NCBI GenBank assembly: GCA_900472925.1
Contig: UCJU01000032.1
Coordinates: 77,184 to 136,122, forward strand
Source: Hyphomicrobiales bacterium
GTDB lineage: Bacteria > Pseudomonadota > Alphaproteobacteria > Rhizobiales > Rhizobiaceae
DNA length: 58,939 nucleotides
Direction of reading: 5' to 3'
In this document: piece after piece, positions 16,729-24,718 of the stretch
Numbering within the stretch: position 1 is the first letter of the stretch
How the letters are laid out: each line of letters starts with the position of its first letter
Program-made: the position numbers and the translations under genes
The notes under the pieces: generated by a model
Told to the model about the DNA's origin: nothing
Databases searched by the model: none
Seen by the model: only the letters and a program-made list of their open reading frames with translations

Positions 16729-17472
16729 TCAATCCTCGTCAGGATCTTCCGGGCATGGCCAGGTCTTTGGCGTCGTCAGCCCCTGCGGCAGTTTCGTCTT
16801 GGCATCTCCGCAGGCAATATCGATCTGCTTCTGCTCCAGCCCGGTCGCCGTGGACAGATCCAGTCCTTCGATGCGGGCGAGCAGAAGGAAGGCGTTTTCG
16901 AAATCGATTGGCCCGGAGAACTTCGCGCCCTCGAAACGGGAGCGCGACAAGTTGGCCATGGTGAACTTTGCACCGGTCAGCGTCGCGCCTTCGAAATCGG
17001 CGCGGCCGAGTTCCGCCTTGGTGAAATCCGTACCCGTGAGCTTGGCGTCCTTGAAGTTGGCGCGCTGCATTTCCGCATTGGTGAAATTGGCGTTTTCCGC
17101 ATCGGCATCGCTGAAATCGCCGCGATAGGCCTCGACCTTGACGAAGTTGCCGCCTTGCAGTTGCGACGATGCCAACGACGTGCGGATCAGCTTTGCCTTC
17201 TCAAGATTGGCCTTTTTGAAGGAGGAACCGCGCAGGTCGGTGAAGGTAAAATCCGTGCCGCGCAAATCGGCTCCGTCCATGATGCTGCCACCCAGCATCA
17301 AAAGCCGCTTGTTGCAACCGCTCCAGTCGATCTCGGCTGCCGCATCCGCGCGACAACTGGCTGCCTGGCTGTGGTTTGCCGGAATGGTCACAGCCGCAAA
17401 CACCGTTAGTACCGCCCCGCAAACAAGTCCAAAACTGCGGTGAGAAAAAACTTCGCCTGCTGCCGTCTTCAT
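16729..17472 (-). CDS. Exported pentapeptide-repeat protein
   Basis: 247 residues from ATG 17472, chosen because GGGAG lies six bases upstream and it gives a compact signal peptide (hydrophobic FGLVCGAVLTVFAAVTIPA, cleavage after SQA). The mature protein has about 25 pentapeptide repeats of the A(D/N)LxG type (MDGADLRGTDFTFTDLRGS, ADFEGATLTGAKFTMANLS), predicting a right-handed beta-helix. A TWPCPEDPDED tail and other cysteines (ASC, GCN, ACGD) could form disulfides. Function is unknown; export argues against a gyrase-protecting Qnr role. Longer starts (17511, 17535) would precede the signal peptide. Confidence 0.8.
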   Translation of the reverse strand: MKTAAGEVFSHRSFGLVCGAVLTVFAAVTIPANHSQAASCRADAAAEIDWSGCNKRLLMLGGSIMDGADLRGTDFTFTDLRGSSFKKANLEKAKLIRTSLASSQLQGGNFVKVEAYRGDFSDADAENANFTNAEMQRANFKDAKLTGTDFTKAELGRADFEGATLTGAKFTMANLSRSRFEGAKFSGPIDFENAFLLLARIEGLDLSTATGLEQKQIDIACGDAKTKLPQGLTTPKTWPCPEDPDED

Positions 17473-17629
17473 CATATGCTCCCACATCCGCCTTTTCAGC
17501 ACATTGCTCATGCTCGTCGGACTGCGCCAATACAACTATTGCATTCGCGGTAATCCTGCAAATACCAAACTGGCAAGCATCGCTTTCGTTCTTGATCGGC
17601 AAAGAATATTTCTCTGAAAATGGGATACA

Positions 17630-18145
17630 TCAAGCGCTCCCGTCAGCATCCGATATCAACGCCCACCGTTCATGGTCGCACCACGCGCCGTTGATTTGCA
17701 GATAGTGCGGGGAATATCCCTCTTTTAAGAAACCGGCACGGCGAACAAGGTTGATGGACGCCACATTGCCGGGCTGAATATTGGCCTCGATCCGGTGCAG
17801 GCCGAACGCATCAAAAGCATGCTGTGTCACCATAGCCAGCGCTTCCGTCATCAGCCCGCGACCAGCAAAATCCACGGTTCCGTAATAGCCGAGATAGGCG
17901 CTGCGAAAAGCGCCCCAGACGATCTGCGACAGGTTGAACACACCCACGACACCCCGACTTTCACTATCCCGCGCGACGAAAGACGCGTTCGGCCCGGTCA
18001 GCAACTGCCCGAACCATGCATCGAAACCATTCATATCCGTGACCGGCTGCACCCACGGGGCATGATAATCACGGCTGCGCAGGTTCGCCGAAATGATGTC
18101 CTGCGCATCCGAGCACTTGACGGGGTCAATCCAAACTCTGGCCAT
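17630..18145 (-). CDS. RimJ/RimL-type GNAT acetyltransferase
   Basis: 171 residues with the RimJ-like layout: ANLRSRDYHAPWVQP near the N terminus, GVFNLSQIVWGAFRSAYLGYYGTVDFAGRGLMTEALAMV in the acetyl-CoA binding core, and HRIEANIQPGNVASINLVRRAGFLKEGY, the classic N-x-x-S-x-x-x-x-x-x-x-GF segment. Members acetylate protein N termini or small amines; the target is unknown. An acetyltransferase remnant lies 21 bases upstream on the same strand, so the two may have formed one unit. Confidence 0.87.
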   Translation of the reverse strand: MARVWIDPVKCSDAQDIISANLRSRDYHAPWVQPVTDMNGFDAWFGQLLTGPNASFVARDSESRGVVGVFNLSQIVWGAFRSAYLGYYGTVDFAGRGLMTEALAMVTQHAFDAFGLHRIEANIQPGNVASINLVRRAGFLKEGYSPHYLQINGAWCDHERWALISDADGSA

Positions 18146-18166
18146 CGAGAATACTGCAATCCTGTT

Positions 18167-18425
18167 TCAGTGTGACGCTTCAAGTACAGGCAAAGTGGTG
18201 TTGCGGAGGTCCAGATGCATGGCCACGCGGCGGGTGGCATCGAGACCGTTGGCGATTTGTCGGTCCAGCCGCTCCTGCAGGAAAGGCGGCGTCTCCCAAA
18301 CCTCGAGAACTCGAAATCCGAGTTTCTGATAAAAAGGGGCGTTGAACGGCGCAAAGCGATCCGTGGTCAGCACCGCATGTCAGCCGCGCAAATTCATCGA
18401 CCCGCGCGGCACGTATCATGACCAT
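18167..18425 (-). pseudogene. GNAT acetyltransferase remnant with internal deletion and frameshift
   Basis: Reading from 18425 the frame starts MVMIRAARVDEFARL, a typical GNAT N terminus. About 45 bases later the sequence changes frame: the second frame (18373 to 18167) encodes RFAPFNAPFYQKLGFRVLE followed by PPFLQERLDRQIANGLDATRRVAMHLDL, a typical GNAT C terminus. The middle of the fold, including the acetyl-CoA loop (roughly 80-100 residues), is missing, and neither frame runs through. I read it as a decayed gene. A short functional fragment cannot be excluded but nothing supports one. Confidence 0.7.
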
Positions 18426-18449
18426 GGGGTTTCGCCCGCGGACGCGGCC

Positions 18450-20114
18450 TCACATATTCGAATAAACCGGACCTTCGCCACCCTGCGGCGGTACCCAGTT
18501 GATGTTCTGGTTGGGATCCTTGATATCGCAGGTTTTGCAATGGACGCAGTTTTGCGCGTTGATGACATAGGTCGGCTCACCGTCCTTCTCCACCCACTCG
18601 TAAACACCGGCAGGACAGTAACGCGTCGATGGACCGGCGTAGACATCATGCTCGGAGCGCTTCTGAAGGTCCATATCCTTCACCTGAAGATGCACCGGCT
18701 GGTCCTCCTCATGGTTGGTGGAAGACAGGAATACCGATGACAGGCGGTCAAAGGTCAAGACGCCATCCGGCCGTGGATAGGCGATGGGCTTATGGAACTT
18801 CGCAGGCTCCAGGCTTTGCGCGTCCGTCTTTCCATGCTTCATCGTGCCGAAGATGGAAAACCCGAACAGCTGGTTTGTCCACATATCCAGCCCGCCGAGC
18901 CCTACGCCCAGAGCGGTGCCGAGCTTAGACCAGAGCGGCTTGACGTTGCGCACCCGCTTGAGATCCTTGCCGATATCCGTGTCACGCCATTCGTTTTCGA
19001 TTTCGATGACTTCGTCATTGGCGCGACCGGCGGCCAGAGCCTCGGCAATCTTGTCCGCCGCCAGCATGCCCGAGAGCACGGCGTTGTGGCTGCCTTTGAT
19101 GCGCGGCACGTTGACGAGGCCCGCCGAACAGCCGATCAGCGCGCCGCCGGGGAATGTCAGTTTCGGAACGGACTGATATCCACCTTCGGTGATGGCGCGC
19201 GCGCCGTAGGACAGGCGCTTGCCACCTTCGAACGTATCGCGAATGGCGGGGTGCGTCTTGTAGCGCTGGAATTCCTCGAAAGGATAAAGATAGGGGTTCT
19301 TGTAGTTGAGATGCACCACGAAGCCGACGGCAACGAGGTTGTCCTCCAGATGGTAAAGGAACGAACCGCCGCCCGTCTTCATGCCCAGTGGCCAGCCGAA
19401 GGAATGCTGCACGAGGCCCTGGCGGTGCTTCTCCGGCTTGACCTGCCAGAGTTCCTTGATGCCGATACCGTATTTCTGGACGTCGCTATCTTTGGAAAGA
19501 TCGAATTTCTGAATAAGCTGCTTGGCGAGCGAGCCGCGAACGCCCTCTCCGATCAAGACATATTTGCCCATCAGCGCCATGCCGCGCGTGAAGGCCGGGC
19601 CGGGTTCACCGTTGCGCTCCACGCCCATGTCACCGGTTGCGACCCCGATCACAGCGCCTTCATCGTTATAAAGCACCTCGCTGCCAGCGAAACCGGGATA
19701 GATCTCGACACCGAGCGCTTCCGCCTTTTCCGCCAGCCAACGACAGACGAGACCGAGAGAGACGATGTAGTTGCCGTGATTGCTCATCAACGGCGGCATG
19801 AGAAAGTTCGGCAGACGGATGGACCCGGCAGGGCCGAGCAACAAAAACTGATCGTCCTTCACTTCCGTCTTGAAAGGGTGCCCTTCCTCTTCGCGCCAGC
19901 CCGGCAACAGCCGATCGATGCCGATAGGATCGACCACGGCACCGGAGACGATATGGGCGCCAACTTCGGCACCTTTTTCCAGCACCACGACGGAGAGGTC
20001 CGGATTGATCTGTTTCAGCCGTATCGCCGCAGACAGGCCCGCAGGGCCGGCGCCAACAATAACGACGTCGAATTCCATCGATTCGCGTTCCGGCAGTTCC
20101 ATCGCCTCAGTCAT
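18450..20114 (-). CDS. Electron transfer flavoprotein:ubiquinone oxidoreductase
   Basis: 554 residues from ATG 20114 (GAGAGG six bases upstream; ATG 20120 leaves no spacing). Order: FAD-binding VVIVGAGPAGLSAAIRLKQ, ubiquinone/FAD domain with GLVCRWLAEKAEALGVEI and GCSAGLVNVPRIKGSHNAV, and a C-terminal 4Fe-4S cluster with YCPAGVYE and QNCVHCKTCDIKDPNQNINW. The enzyme passes electrons from ETF, reduced by acyl-CoA and related dehydrogenases, to ubiquinone at the inner membrane. It stands alone, without etfAB, and a MerR-type palindrome lies about 200 bases upstream. Confidence 0.95.
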   Translation of the reverse strand: MTEAMELPERESMEFDVVIVGAGPAGLSAAIRLKQINPDLSVVVLEKGAEVGAHIVSGAVVDPIGIDRLLPGWREEEGHPFKTEVKDDQFLLLGPAGSIRLPNFLMPPLMSNHGNYIVSLGLVCRWLAEKAEALGVEIYPGFAGSEVLYNDEGAVIGVATGDMGVERNGEPGPAFTRGMALMGKYVLIGEGVRGSLAKQLIQKFDLSKDSDVQKYGIGIKELWQVKPEKHRQGLVQHSFGWPLGMKTGGGSFLYHLEDNLVAVGFVVHLNYKNPYLYPFEEFQRYKTHPAIRDTFEGGKRLSYGARAITEGGYQSVPKLTFPGGALIGCSAGLVNVPRIKGSHNAVLSGMLAADKIAEALAAGRANDEVIEIENEWRDTDIGKDLKRVRNVKPLWSKLGTALGVGLGGLDMWTNQLFGFSIFGTMKHGKTDAQSLEPAKFHKPIAYPRPDGVLTFDRLSSVFLSSTNHEEDQPVHLQVKDMDLQKRSEHDVYAGPSTRYCPAGVYEWVEKDGEPTYVINAQNCVHCKTCDIKDPNQNINWVPPQGGEGPVYSNM

Positions 20115-20314
20115 GTGCATCCTCTCAGCTCACCGGTCCCGTCCGGCTTTGTTTTTCTAACGCGCCCGCAGCCGAAGCGTTCACCTGAACCCCTGCACTC
20201 TCGCGCCTTTGCGTCAACCTTATTGGCAAAGCACAAAGCCCTTGTCGAGGTTGAACTGCGGCAAATTCCGCTCTTGCCTTATGACAATATCGGACGCACT
20301 GGTAACATCTTACT

Positions 20315-20330
20315 CTTACGTTCACGTAAG
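20315..20330. promoter_or_regulatory. Perfect palindrome resembling a LiuR/MerR-type operator
   Basis: CTTACGTTCACGTAAG has seven-base perfect arms around TC. It closely resembles the TTTACGTnnACGTAAA-like sites that MerR-family regulators of branched-chain amino acid and fatty acid catabolism bind upstream of acyl-CoA and ETF genes. The rest of the 405-base gap between the ETF-QO and SDR genes (20121-20525) holds no gene I can support. On the minus strand a TTGACG -35-like element sits 17-20 bases away from AT-rich candidates overlapping the palindrome. Confidence 0.55.
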
Positions 20331-20525
20331 TTAGCGGGATTTGCCTCAACGTCAAGGCTGGAGAGTGAGCCTGCGAGCAACATTCCAAGCCATTCATCTT
20401 GGGCCATAAGCACAGCCGTGCCGAAGCCGTTACGCTTGGTATCGGAGGAATAAACAAAGACATGCCTTCAAAATCCGCACGACCGCCTCTATAACCGCGG
20501 GCAGCATCTTTCAGGAGGATACCCA

Positions 20526-21314
20526 ATGGATTTCGGCATTTCCGGCAAACGCGCGCTTGTTCTGGCATCGTCTCGTGGCCTTGGTCTCGGCATTGCAACG
20601 GCACTGGCCAAGGAAGGAGCGCATGTGCTGCTGGTGGGGCGTAGCGAGGAAAAGCTGGCCGCCAATGTCGAAGCCATCAATGCGCGTGGCAAGGGCAAGG
20701 CAGACTGGGTTCGGGGCGATCTTTCGGACACCGATTTCGTGGCGTCGATGGTTGCAGCGGTCAAGGAAAAGCTCGGCGGCATAGACATTCTCGTCAACAA
20801 TACCGGCGGCCCGACGCCTGGCACCGCACAGGACATCACCATCGACAAGCTGGAAACCTTCTTCCAGTCCATGGTCCTGCGCGTCATCACTCTGACAGGC
20901 GCATTTCTGCCGCAGATGAAGGAGCAAGGCTGGGGCCGCATTCTGACCGTCGCCTCCTCCGGCGTGTTCGAGCCCATTCCGAACCTCGCCTTGTCCAACA
21001 CGTTGCGTGGTGCACTGGTGGGCTGGAACAAGACGCTGGCAACGGAAGTCGCCGGGTCCGGCATCACCGCCAACCTTCTACTGCCCGGACGCATTCACAC
21101 CGACCGCATCGATGAACTGGATGGCGCAAACGCCAAGCGGCTTGGCAAAACTGTGGAAGAGGTGCGCGAGGCATCCGTCAAAAACATCCCCGCAGGGCGT
21201 CTGGGCAAGGTCGAGGAATTTGCCGCCGCCGGTGCGTTCCTGTGCTCGCAACCAGCAAGCTACATCACCGGCACGATGCTGCGTGTGGATGGCGGCGCCT
21301 CGAAATCGATCTGA
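20526..21314 (+). CDS. Atypical SDR family protein (beta-ketoacyl reductase-like)
   Basis: 262 residues, with AGGAGG six bases ahead of ATG 20526. Rossmann fold with nucleotide loop LASSRGLGLGIA (instead of TGxxxGIG), NNTGGPTPG in place of NNAG, and VASSG with the catalytic serine region (144-145). At the usual YxxxK site the protein reads S-N-T-L-R (157-161), so both the catalytic tyrosine and lysine are lost. The C terminus GTMLRVDGGASKSI is normal. It matches the divergent BKR-like SDR subgroup, whose activity is unclear. A hairpin at 21333-21361 follows. Confidence 0.88.
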   Translation: MDFGISGKRALVLASSRGLGLGIATALAKEGAHVLLVGRSEEKLAANVEAINARGKGKADWVRGDLSDTDFVASMVAAVKEKLGGIDILVNNTGGPTPGTAQDITIDKLETFFQSMVLRVITLTGAFLPQMKEQGWGRILTVASSGVFEPIPNLALSNTLRGALVGWNKTLATEVAGSGITANLLLPGRIHTDRIDELDGANAKRLGKTVEEVREASVKNIPAGRLGKVEEFAAAGAFLCSQPASYITGTMLRVDGGASKSI

Positions 21315-21332
21315 CAGATCATTTGATGAATG

Positions 21333-21361
21333 ACCTGCCCGTGCCCTTGGTGCGGGCAGGT
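21333..21361 (+). terminator. Terminator-like hairpin after the SDR gene
   Basis: ACCTGCCCG at 21333-21341 pairs perfectly with CGGGCAGGT at 21353-21361 around an eleven-base loop, 19 bases after the SDR stop. No T tract. Confidence 0.5.
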
Positions 21362-21493
21362 GCGTTACTTGACGCTCAGAGTCGTACGGCCTCGACGACT
21401 GGGTTGCACAACGTCCACACAAGCTTAGACGGATAGCTCTCATGTATATCGAGCCTAGAATTGCGATGGCTCCAATATCGATCAGAGGGCATC

Positions 21494-22447
21494 ATGCATA
21501 CCATCGTTCTGGCAAGATATAGCGAACCTCTCGAGTGGATTGCCAATATCCCCGCAGATTTTAAAGTCATTATTTATAACAAGGGCGAAGAGATCACCTC
21601 GCCGGAGGTGCTTTCCCGCGCCGATGAAATCATTGCGCGTCCCAATGTCGGTCGTGAGTCCGAAACCTACATTCACCACATGAGAACCCGCGCGACGGAT
21701 GATCGATATTTCACCGTGTTCGCCCAGGGCGACCCGATCACGCATAGTCCTGACTTCATCGACCTTTTGAAAAACTGGCGCAAATGGGACGATGTCCAGG
21801 CGCTGTCCTGGCAATGGCTTGTCGACAAGAACATCCCGCCAGCGGCAGGCCTGTCGCGTTATCAGGAATACTTCCCGCTGCACCTGCGCGTTCGACCGGA
21901 GCCATTTTCCCTGATGGATTGGGTCGCTCTCGAATTCGTCGATGTCGGCGCGTGGAACATGGGCCTTGTTTTCAAGACGCTTGAAGGCATTTCGCCCAAC
22001 ACCGGCAACATCGCGGCCCATGTTTTGAGAAAATGGAAGCTTGACGCCCTGGCCGATCAGGCCGCGCGCCACACTGTCGGTGTCTTTTCCTATGGCGCAA
22101 TCTTTGCTGTGCGCAATGAACACGTGGCAAAGCTTTCCGATGAAACCAAGGATCTGATCTACGACTTCTCTGTGGGTGTGGCGGCCGCGAACGGATATAT
22201 TCTGGAGCGGATGTGGCTGCACATTTTTGGAGCCGAATTTTATCGCCGCGCGCCCTTCATGGACCAGCACGCCAGCGCGCTCAATCTGCCGGGCGTGAGC
22301 GATGTGGCCCGTGCAGACATTGCAAACCTCGTGCTGGATCTTGTCGATCACGGTATGTCCATGGACGATGTCGGGGCCTTCGTGCAGGAAACGATGCGAG
22401 AACGCTTGAACACGTTGAAATCCGACACACGCGAACTCGTCAGCTGA
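21494..22447 (+). CDS. DUF3431 domain protein
   Basis: 317 residues from ATG 21494 with AGAGGG seven bases upstream. The N-terminal 150 residues follow the DUF3431 pattern: IVLARYSEPLEWI, VIIYNKGEE, NVGRESETYIHHM and FTVFAQGDPITHSPDFIDLL. The family is common in fungi and scattered in bacteria, and its layout (short beta strands, NKG, GRE and a late QGxPxxH) suggests a glycosyltransferase-like fold, though no activity is established. The remaining 160 residues contain HTVGVFSYGAIFAVRNEHV and an AERMW-type helical end. No signal peptide or membrane segment. A strong terminator follows. Confidence 0.75.
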   Translation: MHTIVLARYSEPLEWIANIPADFKVIIYNKGEEITSPEVLSRADEIIARPNVGRESETYIHHMRTRATDDRYFTVFAQGDPITHSPDFIDLLKNWRKWDDVQALSWQWLVDKNIPPAAGLSRYQEYFPLHLRVRPEPFSLMDWVALEFVDVGAWNMGLVFKTLEGISPNTGNIAAHVLRKWKLDALADQAARHTVGVFSYGAIFAVRNEHVAKLSDETKDLIYDFSVGVAAANGYILERMWLHIFGAEFYRRAPFMDQHASALNLPGVSDVARADIANLVLDLVDHGMSMDDVGAFVQETMRERLNTLKSDTRELVS

Positions 22448-22505
22448 TATCTTGCCCGCGCGCAGTCTGTCGCCAATCGAGAGCGCTGAAACGCATGGCT
22501 ATTGA

Positions 22506-22539
22506 AACCTCTTCGGGATAAGCTCCGGAGAGGTTTTTT
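22506..22539 (+). terminator. Rho-independent terminator between DUF3431 gene and small membrane protein gene
   Basis: AACCTCTTCGG (22506-22516) pairs with CCGGAGAGGTT (22525-22535) with one wobble, loop of eight, followed by TTTTTT. The next start codon is only 17 bases further, so that gene needs read-through or a promoter within or upstream of the hairpin. Confidence 0.8.
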
Positions 22540-22555
22540 CCTGTCGAGGCTCATC

Positions 22556-22759
22556 ATGCAGATACTTCGGATTTCACTGACCGTGCTCGGCGCACTTCTT
22601 GCCTTGGTCGGCCTCGTCTGGATTGGGCAGGGAAGCGGTTACTTCCCCTACCCTGCCTCCAGTTTCATGATCAACCAAAGTCCGTGGATGCTGCGCGGCG
22701 CGCTTGTGGCCATCGTCGGGCTGGTCTTGATTTTCGCGGCCCGACGTTTCGTGCGGTAG
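22556..22759 (+). CDS. Small two-helix membrane protein
   Basis: 67 residues from ATG 22556 with GAGG eight bases upstream. Two hydrophobic helices (about residues 4-24 and 46-63) joined by a loop IGQGSGYFPYPASSFMINQSPW. It looks like a conserved small inner-membrane protein of alphaproteobacteria with the WIGQGSGYFP...PWMxRG pattern, but I do not recognise a function. A transcription terminator ends 16 bases upstream, and the beta-lactamase stop lies directly downstream on the other strand (one base between the stops). Confidence 0.7.
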   Translation: MQILRISLTVLGALLALVGLVWIGQGSGYFPYPASSFMINQSPWMLRGALVAIVGLVLIFAARRFVR

Positions 22760-22760
22760 A

Positions 22761-23576
22761 TTATTTCACTAGCTTGGGCAGGTCGGCGATCAGCTTGTCC
22801 CGGGTGGCAAAGCTGATCGGCTCCTCGCTTTTCCAGTCCTGAATATTCAGGGTCGCGAAAACGACACGCCTGTCGCCTTTGTCAGCCCAACCGACGAACC
22901 AGCCAAGCCATGAATCGCCATCATACTTGCCGGCTTTCGTGCGCATACGGCCAGATCCGGTTTTGCCGTGAACTTTCCAGTCATCGGCGGCGTCGAATGT
23001 CGGAATAATATTGATAGTCTTGTCAAAGGCAGACTTGGATACCGGCAGCTTTCCATTCAGGAAACGACGCAGGAAATCTACCTGCCCATCGGGCGAGATT
23101 TTCAACGACGACATCAGCCAGGCTTCGGTCAGCCCATCCGTGCGGCCTTTGACGCCTCTGACATCCGCATTGCCGTAATCGAAGCGACGGACGTAATCTG
23201 CGAATTTCTTCTCTCCCAGCCTGCGGGTAAGCTCCTGCGAGTACCAGACGATGGAATCTCTCTCCCAGATGGTCGGGTCGACCGACTTCTGCTCACGCTT
23301 CGGCTTTTTCCATTCGGCCTTATAATCCCAGCGCGGCGTCGTAGCATCGACAAGAATGCCTGCATCATAGCCCATGATGGCCAAAGGCAACTTGAAACTG
23401 GATTGGGGCGCAAACGCCTTGTCACAGGTGCCCTCGCGGTGAAGCGCATCACCGGTTTTCGCGTCCAGAATAACCGTGCATTGAAGTTGCTGCGCGGCAT
23501 GAGCGCTAAACGCACTCAAACAACCCACTGTAAACGCGGAGAAAAAAACAAAACCTATGCGCCGCTTGATCGTCAT
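22761..23576 (-). CDS. Class D (OXA-type) beta-lactamase
   Basis: 271 residues from ATG 23576 with GGGAGGGTG upstream. Signal peptide [27 protein letters not shown]. All class D active-site motifs are present: S-S-F-K at 59-62 (Ser59 nucleophile, Lys62 to be carboxylated), S-I-V at 108-110, Y-G-N at 134-136 and K-T-G at 205-207. The N-terminal [28 protein letters not shown] is family-typical. It hydrolyses beta-lactams in the periplasm; the spectrum cannot be read from sequence. The gene is divergent from an AmpR-like regulator, suggesting inducible expression. Confidence 0.92.
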   Translation of the reverse strand: MTIKRRIGFVFFSAFTVGCLSAFSAHAAQQLQCTVILDAKTGDALHREGTCDKAFAPQSSFKLPLAIMGYDAGILVDATTPRWDYKAEWKKPKREQKSVDPTIWERDSIVWYSQELTRRLGEKKFADYVRRFDYGNADVRGVKGRTDGLTEAWLMSSLKISPDGQVDFLRRFLNGKLPVSKSAFDKTINIIPTFDAADDWKVHGKTGSGRMRTKAGKYDGDSWLGWFVGWADKGDRRVVFATLNIQDWKSEEPISFATRDKLIADLPKLVK

Positions 23577-23680
23577 GGACACCCTCCCTTTGGCTGTGGC
23601 GTCGTCTTTGTAGGCCGGCCTGTTGCGCACCGACAAATGATGATATCTGGTTTCAGGCATGAATTAGAGTTGGCCTTGTC
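23577..23680. promoter_or_regulatory. Shared promoter region between beta-lactamase and AmpR-like genes
   Basis: The 104-base gap contains a perfect ten-base palindrome AGGCCGGCCT at 23612-23621 and a wider TTTGT...ACAAA inverted pair (arms near 23606 and 23632) around it. LysR-type regulators act from such divergent regions. I cannot define the exact AmpR box. Confidence 0.4.
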
Positions 23681-24577
23681 ATGGTACGCCCGCATCTTCC
23701 GCTCAACGCTCTGCGCGCTTTCGAAGCCGCCGCGCGTCATCTCAGCTTCACCCGGGCGGCCATAGAGCTGTGCGTCACCCAAACGGCCATAAGCCACCAG
23801 GTCAAACTTCTGGAACAGAAGCTCGGCGTTGAGCTGTTCCGGCGCCTGCCGCGCGGTTTGATGATTACCGAGGACGGACTTGCCCTTTTGCCGACGCTGC
23901 GCGATTCGTTTGATCGCATGGCCGATATTCTTCAACGCTTCGAGGAAGGGCATCTGCGCGACGTGCTGACAGTGGGTGCCGTTGGCACCTTTGCCGTCGG
24001 TTGGCTTTTGCCGAGGCTGGACGCGTTTCGGACGCGCTATCCTTTCATAGACATCAGGCTTTCCACCAACAACAACCGCGTCGATATCGCCGCCGAGGGG
24101 CTGGATTACGCCATTCGTTTCGGCAATGGCGCGTGGCACGATATCGAGGCCGAAGAACTGTTCGAGGCACCGCATTCGGCGCTTTGCATTCCAGAAATAG
24201 CGCGGCAACTGGCAACACCGCAGGACGTGGCCGCCCAACCGCTTCTACGTTCTTACCGCGCAGACGAATGGTCGGAATGGTTCGACACGGCCGGTGTCGT
24301 CCCGCCGAAAATCCGCGGCATCGTGTTCGATTCGTCCGTGTTGATGATAGAGGCTGCTTTGCAAGGGCTGGGCGTGGCTCTAGCACCACCGTTGATGTTC
24401 AGCCGACAGCTGTCATCAGGCGCACTGGAGCAGCCGTTCCCGGTCTATGTCTCCAAGGGTTGCTACTGGTTGACGCACCTCAAATCACGCGCCGTAACGC
24501 CTGCCATGGCGACGTTTTCGGCTTGGCTACACGAAGAAGCACAGCAAAACCCCGCCGTCCAATTGCCAAAAAACTGA
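23681..24577 (+). CDS. ampR: AmpR-like LysR-type regulator
   Basis: 298 residues. The helix-turn-helix LSFTRAAIELCVTQTAISHQVKLLEQKLGVELF and the following PRGLMITEDGLALLP are very close in pattern to AmpR, and the effector domain continues the match: TVGAVGTFAVGWLLPRLDAFRTRYPFIDI, LSTNNNRVDIAAEGLDYAIRFGNGAWHD, FDSSVLMIEAALQGLGVALAPP. AmpR senses muropeptides (anhydro-MurNAc peptides versus UDP-MurNAc-pentapeptide) and switches a divergent beta-lactamase. Here the divergent partner is class D rather than the usual class C or A. ATG 23681 has only a weak ribosome binding site. Confidence 0.88.
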   Translation: MVRPHLPLNALRAFEAAARHLSFTRAAIELCVTQTAISHQVKLLEQKLGVELFRRLPRGLMITEDGLALLPTLRDSFDRMADILQRFEEGHLRDVLTVGAVGTFAVGWLLPRLDAFRTRYPFIDIRLSTNNNRVDIAAEGLDYAIRFGNGAWHDIEAEELFEAPHSALCIPEIARQLATPQDVAAQPLLRSYRADEWSEWFDTAGVVPPKIRGIVFDSSVLMIEAALQGLGVALAPPLMFSRQLSSGALEQPFPVYVSKGCYWLTHLKSRAVTPAMATFSAWLHEEAQQNPAVQLPKN

Positions 24578-24718
24578 CCCCTCCGCCTTGCCATTCGCGG
24601 GCCATCATGCAATGACGCGCCCTCCTCAAAATCACCGATGTCGCATGGCATCCCGACTGGAGGGCCTGAGCACGCCTCGGCCCTTTTCGACCTGTCGTCA
24701 AAACCAAGGAACATCGTT

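Noticed and set aside
18792..20453. Long plus-strand open frame of about 550 codons opposite the ETF-QO gene
   Set aside because: It is the antisense of a clear ETF-QO; the translation has no recognisable fold and the compositional bias of a shadow frame.
20121..20525. A possible minus-strand gene of about 159 codons covering the ETF-QO/SDR gap
   Set aside because: Cys/Arg-rich translation without motif; it runs over the SDR start and its ribosome binding site. The palindrome there is better explained as an operator.
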